From an uncultured Bacilli bacterium (GTDB lineage Bacteria; Bacillota_I; Bacilli_A; RF39; UBA660), in NCBI GenBank assembly GCA_934162425.1, contig CAKPIS010000003.1:62001-126000 (forward strand): DNA of 64,000 nucleotides, written 5' to 3'. The notes beneath the pieces are model-generated. The model was not told the DNA's origin, ran no database searches, and saw only the letters and a program-made list of their open reading frames with translations. Shown here one piece after another: positions 1 to 7,140 of this stretch (within the stretch, counting starts at the first letter, position 1; each line of letters opens with the position of its first letter). A program made the position numbers and the translations under genes.

Positions 1-931
1 TATACACGTCATATTCATTATTAAATACCTTTATTTTGCTAGCATCAAGAGAAGATATATCAAGTACTTTATTAAGTTTAAATAATATAGAGTTTGCATT
101 ACTTTTAATAATTTTTATTGCCTTTTCTTTTTCTTCTTCATTAAATCTATTATAGTTATTTGATAGAAGTAGTATATTTTCCGTTGGTTTTTTAATATCA
201 CCTGTTACTTCAAATAAAAATCTTGATTTATCTTCCATACCTTTTTCAACTAACTCTTTATTTCTCAATAACTCATTAACCATTTTTAAATCTGGATTCT
301 CTATTGTAAAATACATAATAAACTCTACTAAAACTGCAACTGATGGAATAATTATTAATGATGGTACATTTTTCTGAATTATTGCTGCTATCATACCTAA
401 GATTATTAAAGAAAATAACGGTATTATTTTTCTAAACTGTTTTTTAATAATTAACAAAATAGAAGTAATAAAGGATAGTACTAAGTAAATTCCTGATACT
501 AAATATACTAAATTTACACATGGTCCGATTGCATAACCAGCTTTTTTCGTTATAACAATTTCAAATGGTAAAAAAATCGTTAAAATAGTTATAAATATAT
601 TTAAGATTAAAATAATTTTTTTAATTTTAAAATATGATTTTCTTTTCTGACTGGTATTCATGTAAACATACAATAAGTATACATACATCATTGAAGACCA
701 CCAAAAGTAAAGTGGTAAATCAAAATGATTTAAAGCATATAAAAAATCGGAAACGCCGTCAAAATATCCTAATGAAATTCCAATTGTATTAAAAATAATA
801 TTAAAAGTACTTAAAATTATAAGAATAGAGTATGTTTTTGTTTCATCACTTCTTAATCTTTTTTTGGTAAAAAAGACAAAATTTAAAATAATAAGTAAAA
901 ATATAGAATAAGTTGGTAAAATAAGATTCAT
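1..931 (-). CDS. Sensor histidine kinase-like protein with degenerate phosphoacceptor (3' truncated by window)
   Basis: Open reading frame from an ATG at 931 (AGGAGG-type site at 935-940) running off the window start, so at least 310 residues are visible and the C-terminus is missing. The first ~210 residues hold about seven hydrophobic segments, followed by IENPDLK and a coiled linker, a layout I know from 7TM-sensor histidine kinases. The HisKA-like helix reads KSRFLFEVTGDIKKP, which aligns with the usual KSxFLxxxSHEIRTP. The conserved His is therefore Gly. An ATPase domain, if present, lies outside the window. Inferred role: membrane signal sensing without canonical autophosphorylation. 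It follows the acyltransferase gene but a hairpin terminator lies between them. Confidence 0.72.
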   Translation of the reverse strand, partial: MNLILPTYSIFLLIILNFVFFTKKRLRSDETKTYSILIILSTFNIIFNTIGISLGYFDGVSDFLYALNHFDLPLYFWWSSMMYVYLLYVYMNTSQKRKSYFKIKKIILILNIFITILTIFLPFEIVITKKAGYAIGPCVNLVYLVSGIYLVLSFITSILLIIKKQFRKIIPLFSLIILGMIAAIIQKNVPSLIIIPSVAVLVEFIMYFTIENPDLKMVNELLRNKELVEKGMEDKSRFLFEVTGDIKKPTENILLLSNNYNRFNEEEKEKAIKIIKSNANSILFKLNKVLDISSLDASKIKVFNNEYDVY

Positions 932-960
932 AATTCCTCCACTACTATAAGATTAACATA

Positions 961-990
961 AAAAATAAAAGTTATCAATAACGATAACCC
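961..990 (-). terminator. Rho-independent terminator after the acyltransferase gene
   Basis: Inverted repeat GTTATC (971-976) / GATAAC (983-988), followed on the minus strand by a T-rich tract. It lies directly after the acyltransferase stop codon and before the kinase-like gene, so co-transcription would need read-through. Confidence 0.6.
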
Positions 991-1980
991 TTATTTGCCT
1001 ATATTGTTTTTTAAAACCTTTTCATTATAACCATATCCAAACATTTCATCAAAATCAGAATACTTTGTAAAAGGCTCATAGTATCCATTTTTTTCAGAAG
1101 AAATTCTTTTAATATAAACTTTATCCTCATCTTTTCTTATCACACTATTAAATGTTTGAAAAAAATTATAATCATCAGTTTTTGGAGTGAAGATAAATTG
1201 TGATTCAAATTCCCTTACTCCACTTTTATCCTTTCGTGCTCTTTTATAAGCCTCATATCTAGAATCTACATTATTATTCCAATAATTTGAATCAAGTGTT
1301 TTTCTTTCTTCATAGTAATAATCTTTACCCTCTATTACTTTATGGCATGTATTTGTATTTCCTTTTTTATATTCCATTTCATTTTCTTTAAGCATTTCCT
1401 CATATATCATGGAAGCCATAATATCTCTTAATTTATTTACAGAATCAACCAGATTTGAAGTTGGATAAAAAGGATCACCTATGATTGTGTGCCTACTTTC
1501 CTTATTAAACAATGTAATAACTGGAATAATTGGGACATTAGAGTTTAAAGCAATTCTAATACATCCATAATTCATAGGCAACATAAGTAAGTTAGGCGAT
1601 AAATTCCAAGTAGCCTCTGGATACATAGCAAAGTTCTTTTTTTGTTTTAAAATTGCCTCAGCATTATTACTAGAAATCTTTCTGCTATTTTTATCTAATC
1701 TGTGAACCCATTCTGTACCATTTAGTGTTAAGCCTAAACCATCAACTGTATTTTTATCTTCATCACTAACTAATAAGTAAAAATGTTCATTTACAGCTTG
1801 ACCTAAAGTAGGAATATCTTCAATGCAAAAATGATTTGCAACAATTAAATAATTTCCATCTTTAGGAAACTCACCTTCTGAATTTAATTTACCTGTTACT
1901 TTAGCGGTTAGAACTTTTAATAATAAAGGATGAATCGCTTTCTTAAAATTTGAATACCTAATAGCTTTTATATTATCCAT
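991..1980 (-). CDS. Lysophospholipid acyltransferase (PlsC-like) family protein
   Basis: 329 residues. Motif I of glycerolipid acyltransferases, HX4D, is seen as NHFCIED near residues 49-55. The motif III equivalent is YPEATWN (about 120-126), a variant of FPEGTR in which Gly-Thr-Arg has become Ala-Thr-Trp. The motif IV-like segment VPIIPVITLF follows. The family transfers acyl chains from acyl-ACP or acyl-CoA to glycerol or other polar acceptors at the inner membrane face. The C-terminal ~120 residues are charged and unfamiliar. Start chosen at ATG 1980 behind a GGGGGG-containing ribosome site. The changed motif III makes the acceptor uncertain, and a sugar or lipid-precursor acyltransferase is possible. 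Confidence 0.75.
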   Translation of the reverse strand: MDNIKAIRYSNFKKAIHPLLLKVLTAKVTGKLNSEGEFPKDGNYLIVANHFCIEDIPTLGQAVNEHFYLLVSDEDKNTVDGLGLTLNGTEWVHRLDKNSRKISSNNAEAILKQKKNFAMYPEATWNLSPNLLMLPMNYGCIRIALNSNVPIIPVITLFNKESRHTIIGDPFYPTSNLVDSVNKLRDIMASMIYEEMLKENEMEYKKGNTNTCHKVIEGKDYYYEERKTLDSNYWNNNVDSRYEAYKRARKDKSGVREFESQFIFTPKTDDYNFFQTFNSVIRKDEDKVYIKRISSEKNGYYEPFTKYSDFDEMFGYGYNEKVLKNNIGK

Positions 1981-2023
1981 ATTTTTCCCCCCTTAAAATA
2001 AATTATTTAAAATATTAAGATAT

Positions 2024-2052
2024 ACTATACCACTTTTTTTATTTAATGTCTA
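2024..2052 (-). promoter_or_regulatory. Sigma-A-type promoter of the acyltransferase gene
   Basis: On the minus strand a TAGACA -35 (2047-2052) and TATAGT -10 (2024-2029) are separated by 17 bp, with a TG one base before the -10. It lies about 45 bp upstream of the ATG. Confidence 0.5.
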
Positions 2053-2103
2053 TTATAACGTTACTACAACTAACTTATAAACATAATATCATCTACAAGA
2101 TAA

Positions 2104-2583
2104 CTAAAACTTAATCTTATCTTTTGTATTAACATATGGATTAAAACTAACATACATTTGAGTACCTGGTATATTTAAATATCCACAAGATAAAGCAGTT
2201 TTTATACTATATATATTATCATCTGCTATTTTAAGTCTTATAGATAAAACCTCTTCATAATTTTTAAATATATAATCAGATATTTCTCTTAATATCTTTT
2301 TAGCATACCCTTTACCTCTAGCATCAGATAAAATACTTACTCTTAAATAAATAGATTCTTCAATCTCATTAAAAGCGCTAACATCTATATATCCTATAAG
2401 TTTATTATCATCACTTATTAAATAACCCCTATCAAAAAAAGAAGAATTATTTTTCATTAAATTAGGTAAAATACCACTAAATCTATTTTCTAATCCATCA
2501 CGTATTTTCTTAAAAAACTCTATATGTTCTTTGTTATTTATATCAAAACATTCTAATGCTAATTCATCTAAATTTATTTTCAT
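2104..2583 (-). CDS. GNAT-family N-acetyltransferase
   Basis: 159 residues. The acetyl-CoA pyrophosphate-binding motif is visible as DARGKGYAKKIL (Q/R-x-x-G-x-G/A type), preceded by the beta-strand pair YLRVSILS and followed by a helix and SCGYLNIPG, typical of the GNAT fold. The family transfers acetyl groups from acetyl-CoA to amines. The substrate cannot be read from sequence. I place the start at ATG 2583 because AGGTGG lies 8 bases upstream. A GTG at 2595 lies inside that site and would add four residues. Monocistronic by position. Confidence 0.8.
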   Translation of the reverse strand: MKINLDELALECFDINNKEHIEFFKKIRDGLENRFSGILPNLMKNNSSFFDRGYLISDDNKLIGYIDVSAFNEIEESIYLRVSILSDARGKGYAKKILREISDYIFKNYEEVLSIRLKIADDNIYSIKTALSCGYLNIPGTQMYVSFNPYVNTKDKIKF

Positions 2584-2619
2584 GTTATATACCACCTATA
2601 ATTTATTATAACAAAAACA

Positions 2620-2652
2620 AAGACAAGTTACCACACCTAAATAACTTGTCTT
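2620..2652 (-). terminator. Strong hairpin upstream of the GNAT gene
   Basis: Perfect 11-bp inverted repeat: AAGACAAGTTA at 2620-2630 and its complement at 2642-2652. On the minus strand it is followed by TTTGTTTTTG and then TATAAT, so it looks like a terminator placed just before the GNAT promoter. Confidence 0.55.
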
Positions 2653-2845
2653 ATAATCTATATAATTATCTACTAGTCACTCGGAAAATTAATTATATTT
2701 TAAATTAACCCCTTTAAACTAGTTACATTTTAAGCCCTCCTAACATTTATTTTATATTTTTATTTATATCTCTTATATTATTCCTCCCTTCTATTTTTAA
2801 GTATATATTATATTTATTAAAATACTATTTTTTATTTATTAAGAA
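2653..2845 (-). other. Non-coding stretch between GNAT and thioredoxin genes, possible small RNA
   Basis: About 190 bases with no gene-sized ORF. On the minus strand two good ribosome-site-like sequences occur (GGGAGGA and AGGAGGG). The second precedes an ATG followed at once by TAA. An in-frame upstream ATG gives only a seven-codon ORF. The hairpin at 2620-2652 would end a transcript from here. No recognised RNA family. Confidence 0.25.
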
Positions 2846-2876
2846 TTATAAAAGGATGCTTTTTTTAGCACCCTTT
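2846..2876 (-). terminator. Terminator overlapping the thioredoxin-like gene stop codon
   Basis: AAAGGATGC (2851-2859) pairs with GCACCCTTT (2868-2876) with one G-U. On the minus strand it follows or overlaps the stop codon at 2865. Confidence 0.65.
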
Positions 2877-3593
2877 ATCACTTAAACCACAAGTATCACC
2901 ATATACTTTATCTTTAATATCATCATATATGCTTTTTAATTTTTCTTGCTGCTCATTACTTAATAAATCAAAAGCAGTTTGTCCTTCATTTAATTCTACT
3001 GTATCAGCATGATATCCAACTATTTTTCCATCTTTAACACCGATTACTAATGGTACATATATTCTTTTTTCTCCAACACTATAAGTTTTACCATTATCTT
3101 CTATTTCATAGTCTGATAAAATATCATCTAATATATTAAGCATTTCATAGTATTCTTTAGAACCATCTTTCGTCTTTTTTAAAGCACCATCTACAAGTTC
3201 ATAAGTATCTCTTTCATCTGTCATATCTAAGTACATAATCTTATCAACATTTAAATATGATAAAACGTTTACAGCATTACGACACCATGGACACTTTGGA
3301 AAACCTAAATAAATTATTCCAGTTCCACTTTTAAGTATTTCAATTATTTTTTTAGAACTTTCATATACAAAAGGATTAGTATCCGTTAGAGTAACTGTAG
3401 GATACTTATAATCTCCATTTAAAGCCTTTCCATTTAAACTTTCATATTCTTTTTTAAATTTAACAGCATCTGTTATAGTATTATTATCATTATCATTTAC
3501 TTTATCTTTTTCTAAATAAACTTTTACAGCTCCAAGTATTATAATAAGTGCTAAAAGTATAACAGTTAAAATTCTTTTTTTATCATCTTTCAT
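2865..3593 (-). CDS. Membrane-anchored thioredoxin-fold protein (CPWC)
   Basis: 242 residues. An N-terminal hydrophobic segment (about residues 9-27) acts as signal anchor. The thioredoxin-like domain carries the redox motif FPKCPWCRN and, later, the strand YVPLVIGVKDGKIVGYH. The arrangement resembles the bacteriocin-transport-accessory or glutaredoxin-like thioredoxins of Firmicutes. Inferred role: disulfide chemistry outside the membrane. Start chosen at ATG 3593 with AGGAAG ten bases upstream. A TTG at 3599 is alternative. The stop codon of the upstream gene overlaps the ribosome site, so it probably forms an operon with the genes up to 5268. Confidence 0.7.
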   Translation of the reverse strand: MKDDKKRILTVILLALIIILGAVKVYLEKDKVNDNDNNTITDAVKFKKEYESLNGKALNGDYKYPTVTLTDTNPFVYESSKKIIEILKSGTGIIYLGFPKCPWCRNAVNVLSYLNVDKIMYLDMTDERDTYELVDGALKKTKDGSKEYYEMLNILDDILSDYEIEDNGKTYSVGEKRIYVPLVIGVKDGKIVGYHADTVELNEGQTAFDLLSNEQQEKLKSIYDDIKDKVYGDTCGLSDKGC

Positions 3594-3600
3594 AAACAAT

Positions 3601-3966
3601 TCACTTCCTAACTCTTTTATTTGAAATATATATAACTAAAAACCAAACTATATCAATTAAAATAACTTCTACTACTAAATATATATAGTCGTATTTTCTT
3701 AATGACATTGTTATTATCGCTATTAAGAAATTAAGTATAAATATTAATGCTTTTTGCTTAAATGCAAGCTTAAGTTTAAAGTAATTTAAAAAATTCTTTA
3801 ACCAAGGAAAAAATATAATACTATTAGATAAAAACATTATTCCAACTATGTTAGTATCTTTTCTATTAAAACGAATACTTTCTATAAACATCAAAAAGAA
3901 TAATATAAAAAGTCCATTACTCAAAGTTCTTTTTAAATGTAAAGTAAAGCTTTCTTTTTTATTCAT
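3601..3966 (-). CDS. Small integral membrane protein, unknown
   Basis: 121 residues with four likely membrane segments (around 13-27, 42-57, 70-88 and 95-114) and a basic tail ending KRVRK. I do not recognise the family. The ATG at 3966 sits one base after the stop codon of the metallo-beta-lactamase-fold gene, suggesting translational coupling, and its TGA stop overlaps the ribosome site of the thioredoxin-like gene. Context suggests an envelope role. Confidence 0.6.
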   Translation of the reverse strand: MNKKESFTLHLKRTLSNGLFILFFLMFIESIRFNRKDTNIVGIMFLSNSIIFFPWLKNFLNYFKLKLAFKQKALIFILNFLIAIITMSLRKYDYIYLVVEVILIDIVWFLVIYISNKRVRK

Positions 3967-3967
3967 A

Positions 3968-4768
3968 TTATTTTAATATTATTCCTTCTATATTTTCATT
4001 TAGCATATTAACAAAATTTTCTGCATTACTTCTAGAACCTACTTCACCATAGTGAACTGGAACAGCTACTTTCACATTCATTTCATTTACTGATAATGCT
4101 GCCTCACTATCACTCATAGTATAAACTCCTCCAACAGGTACAAATATAACATCACATTTAACACTTTTAAACTCATCTGTTACATCACTATCTCCTACTA
4201 CATAATATCTTGCACTGCCAATAGTTAGATTATATCCAACCCAGTTATATGATTTTTTATGATAGCTTTTATTTATATTATAAGCAGGAATTATATCAAA
4301 TGTTAAATCATCTACTTTTTTAGTTTCATTTGGATTAGCTACTAAAATATTATCAGAAGAGACTCCAAGAGATAACACTTTGCTTTCTAAATCATTTGTT
4401 ACAATAAACTTAGTATTATCTTTCATAACTTTTTTTATGTCTTCTTGTGAATAATGATCATAATGAGAATGCGTTATAAAAATATAATCTGCATCATTTT
4501 TATTTGAATCTATTTTATATGGATCAAAATAAATTACTTTACCATTTTTCTCCATTCTTATAGATGATTGGTAATTTAGTGTTATACCATCCATAATGTC
4601 CTCCTTAGGTTTAGTAGTTACCTTTTCTTTTTTAATAGTTGTTATTTTAGTAGTAGTCTTATTATCTGTTTTCATTTCTTTATCAATTAATACTTCTTTT
4701 GAAAAAGATATAATCGCTGCCAGTAAAAACATAACTATTACAACTATAATTAAACTCTTCTTTTCCAC
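3968..4768 (-). CDS. Membrane-anchored metallo-beta-lactamase-fold hydrolase
   Basis: 266 residues. Signal anchor at about 5-22, then a Thr/Lys-rich linker, then an MBL domain. The metal motif HxHxDH is intact as THSHYDHY, with later ligands in VGDSDV and the terminal VPVHYGE. The fold and spacing match the UlaG/YtkL-like branch of metal-dependent hydrolases. An extracytoplasmic location is inferred from the anchor. The start is GTG 4768, preceded by AGGGTG overlapping the end of the pyrophosphatase gene, so the two are coupled. Substrate unknown. Confidence 0.75.
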   Translation of the reverse strand: MEKKSLIIVVIVMFLLAAIISFSKEVLIDKEMKTDNKTTTKITTIKKEKVTTKPKEDIMDGITLNYQSSIRMEKNGKVIYFDPYKIDSNKNDADYIFITHSHYDHYSQEDIKKVMKDNTKFIVTNDLESKVLSLGVSSDNILVANPNETKKVDDLTFDIIPAYNINKSYHKKSYNWVGYNLTIGSARYYVVGDSDVTDEFKSVKCDVIFVPVGGVYTMSDSEAALSVNEMNVKVAVPVHYGEVGSRSNAENFVNMLNENIEGIILK

Positions 4769-4770
4769 TT

Positions 4771-5268
4771 TTATTCACCCTTATTTTCTTCAAATCTTTT
4801 CTTACAAGTTTCAATAAGTTCTAAAGCTTCTTCTTTACTATGATAATCTCCTACTTTAACTTCCATTTTTTGCAAAGCTTTGTAATTTTCAAAGAAATTT
4901 TTAATTTCATCTAGCATAAATTCAGATAAATCTCTAAGTTCATGAATATTATCGTATCTAGGATCAACATCTACAACAGATATTAGTTTATAGTCTTCAT
5001 ATCCTCTATCTATAACTGCTAAATATCCTATTATTCTAGCTGGAACAACACATCCTGGATAAGTAGGTTCTGTACCTATTACTAAAATATCTAGTGGATC
5101 TCCATCTAATGCTAACGTATTTTCTAAGTACCCATATTCAGCTGGATAAGCCATTGCAGAATATAATACTCTATCTAATTTAACCTTTCCTGTTTTATGA
5201 TCAATTTCAAACTTATTTCTTGATCTATATGGTATTTCTATTATAGCTTCTACTACATCTTGTTTCAT
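4771..5268 (-). CDS. ppa: Inorganic pyrophosphatase (family I)
   Basis: 165 residues, the usual length. Signature EIPYRSRNKFEID near the N-terminus, YPAEYGYLENT, and the acidic metal-binding stretch DGDPLDILV (D-x-D-P-x-D) are all present, as is the later DPRYDNI. It hydrolyses cytosolic pyrophosphate to two phosphates, pulling biosynthetic reactions forward. Start chosen at ATG 5268 with AAAGGGAGGAATT just upstream. A longer frame to 5289 would translate the ribosome site. First gene of the apparent operon running to 2865. Confidence 0.93.
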   Translation of the reverse strand: MKQDVVEAIIEIPYRSRNKFEIDHKTGKVKLDRVLYSAMAYPAEYGYLENTLALDGDPLDILVIGTEPTYPGCVVPARIIGYLAVIDRGYEDYKLISVVDVDPRYDNIHELRDLSEFMLDEIKNFFENYKALQKMEVKVGDYHSKEEALELIETCKKRFEENKGE

Positions 5269-5335
5269 AATAATTCCTCCCTTTAACAAAATAATTATAT
5301 CACGAATATAAAAAGATTAGAAGTTTTTTCTAATC

Positions 5336-6718
5336 TTAATTATATCCATAGCAAGAAATATTATCATCACAATTACAATAATTATAGCCTTCACAATTTT
5401 CTTTTTTTTCTTTTTCTAACATCTTATTTTTAGTATCAGGACTTATTTTTATCTTCAAATCAACATCATTTAACGTGCTATAATTATAAATTTTTCTTTT
5501 CTTAAGACCATCTATTACTAAGTTATATAAGTTTTTAACTTTTAATTCATCTTCTTTTTTATTAGTCACATTTAAATTATCATCTACTTCATAGTTATAG
5601 TCATAAAATGATATGCTAGCTTCAATTTTATCACCAAGTGCACTATCTATTTCATAACTGCAATTAGTATGATATAAATTAGAACAAGTTAGTAATGTAC
5701 TATCAGAATATATTTCTTCTTTTTCTTTTTTTACTAGATGAATATCATTTGATACGCCATCTACAAATGTTGTATTAACTACTTCGTTAAATGAAAGACC
5801 AATTGCTACTGAAAATAAAACAATTGTTGATATGATAGTTATTAATAATGCTTTTAAATGTAACTTTCTATCAAATATAAATCTAAATGATAAATCAAGA
5901 AATAAATAATTTAAAATAAGATAAGTAACTACACATAAAAATATTCCAACGTAAGGCACTCCTTGAAATAGTAAGATAAATCCTACTACAATTAAAGCTA
6001 AAGCAAAAATAAAACTAAATACAGCTGGAACTACTATAAATATAAGTGATACTTTAAGTAATACTATAAGTACTTTGGTAAAAGATGTTCCCTCTTTTTT
6101 TACTTTTTCTTTTCTTTCTTCCTTAACTTCTCTTTTTTCTATGTTTTTATCTTTTAATTCATCAGATGTATTATAATCATTATTCATATATCTTTTCTTA
6201 ACAAAACTAACTATACCAGCTACTGCTAAAATAAGATATATAATTTCTATCATAAATTTCCATATATCTCCTAAAGTATGATTAAATGGAAAATCAAATT
6301 CTCTAAAAAACACAACTCCAAGTTTTTCAATAAATATAACTGGTAATTTTAAAATACCTATAAATAAAATTAACACAATGAACTCAAATATAAACTTTAC
6401 TATGTCATTTTTTGATTTATTTGATATACAGTATATAAATTCCTTTATGAAATTAACAAAACTATCTATTACATCAGTAATTATATTTTTCTCATGAATT
6501 TCTTTTTTATAATCTCCTTTAATTTTATACGCTGATAAAATATCTTTTACAAGCAAATCAAAGTCTCCAAAATCTTTAATAGCTTCTTCTTCAGTTTTGC
6601 CAGATGATACTTTTTCATTTATATGAGTTTCATATTCCTCAATTATATCTTCTATTTCTTCTTCGTTTAATATTTCTAAATTTTCTTTTAATTTATTTAA
6701 AAATGTTTTTTTATTCAT
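5336..6718 (-). CDS. HAAS/DUF1700 domain membrane protein
   Basis: 460 residues. The N-terminal ~65 residues (FLNKLKENLEILNEEEIED then EEAIKDFGD) match the HAAS signalling domain seen in DUF1700 proteins. The rest holds about seven or eight membrane segments in two groups, then an extracellular C-terminal domain with several Cys (CEGYNYCNCDDNISC). Such proteins are routinely encoded next to PadR regulators, as here: the padR stop overlaps this start by 8 bases. Inferred role: envelope-stress or membrane signalling partner of PadR. The Cys-rich tail is unusual and could bind metal or form disulfides. Confidence 0.75.
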   Translation of the reverse strand: MNKKTFLNKLKENLEILNEEEIEDIIEEYETHINEKVSSGKTEEEAIKDFGDFDLLVKDILSAYKIKGDYKKEIHEKNIITDVIDSFVNFIKEFIYCISNKSKNDIVKFIFEFIVLILFIGILKLPVIFIEKLGVVFFREFDFPFNHTLGDIWKFMIEIIYLILAVAGIVSFVKKRYMNNDYNTSDELKDKNIEKREVKEERKEKVKKEGTSFTKVLIVLLKVSLIFIVVPAVFSFIFALALIVVGFILLFQGVPYVGIFLCVVTYLILNYLFLDLSFRFIFDRKLHLKALLITIISTIVLFSVAIGLSFNEVVNTTFVDGVSNDIHLVKKEKEEIYSDSTLLTCSNLYHTNCSYEIDSALGDKIEASISFYDYNYEVDDNLNVTNKKEDELKVKNLYNLVIDGLKKRKIYNYSTLNDVDLKIKISPDTKNKMLEKEKKENCEGYNYCNCDDNISCYGYN

Positions 6719-7034
6719 CTTTTTTTGCCTCCTTTATAAAGTTATTTACACTATGACTAAACTTAGTCCACTCATCTAGCAAATCATCTTTTCTTTGCTT
6801 TCCTAAAACTGTTAAATGATAATATTTTCTTGGTGGTCCTTCTTTAGATTCCTTTAAATACGTCTCAAAGTAATTTTCATTAGTAAGTCTTTTTAATATC
6901 GGATATATAGTTCCCTCATTAACATTTACTATTTTAGATACTTCTTCTACCATCTCATATCCATACTTATCTTCATCTTGTGCTATTAAAAGAACTAAAA
7001 GTTCTAACACACCCTTTTTAAACTGAGTATTTAT
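6711..7034 (-). CDS. PadR-family transcriptional regulator (probable non-canonical start)
   Basis: About 107 residues. The winged-helix PadR core is clear: FKKGVLELLVLLI, YGYEMVEEVS, NEGTIYPILKRL, and GPPRKYYHLTVLG. Family members usually begin MNTQFKKG, which here is INTQFKKG with an ATA codon at 7034-7032, six bases after GAGGTG (7046-7041). ATT at 7040 and 7037 are alternatives. GTG at 7043 has little leader, and GTG at 7064 lies inside the promoter. It probably represses its own operon with the DUF1700 gene through the AGTACT half-sites at 7066-7090. Confidence 0.8.
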   Translation of the reverse strand: MNTQFKKGVLELLVLLIAQDEDKYGYEMVEEVSKIVNVNEGTIYPILKRLTNENYFETYLKESKEGPPRKYYHLTVLGKQRKDDLLDEWTKFSHSVNNFIKEAKKDE

Positions 7035-7054
7035 AATAATCACCTCACAATCAC

Positions 7055-7090
7055 ATAATAACACCTAGTACTATGTATTGTCAAGTACTA
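7055..7090 (-). promoter_or_regulatory. padR promoter with embedded operator
   Basis: On the minus strand TTGACA (7079-7084) and TATTAT (7055-7060) are 18 bp apart. The dyad TAGTACT (7066-7072) / AGTACTA (7084-7090), 11-bp spacer, overlaps the -35 and spacer. Each arm contains the palindrome AGTACT. Predicted transcription start is only a few bases before the GAGGTG site. Confidence 0.6.
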
Positions 7091-7102
7091 AACTATGCAA
7101 AA

Positions 7103-7130
7103 TAAAAGAAATATCAAGTTATGATATCTC
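7103..7130 (-). terminator. Terminator after tex
   Basis: On the minus strand GATATCA and TGATATT form a short stem followed by TCTTTTATTTT, just after the tex stop codon. Confidence 0.5.
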
Positions 7131-7140
7131 TCTTGGTATA

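Noticed and set aside
4596..4817. Plus-strand 73-codon ORF over the MBL gene start
   Set aside because: Antisense to the coding Thr/Lys linker and anchor. No support.
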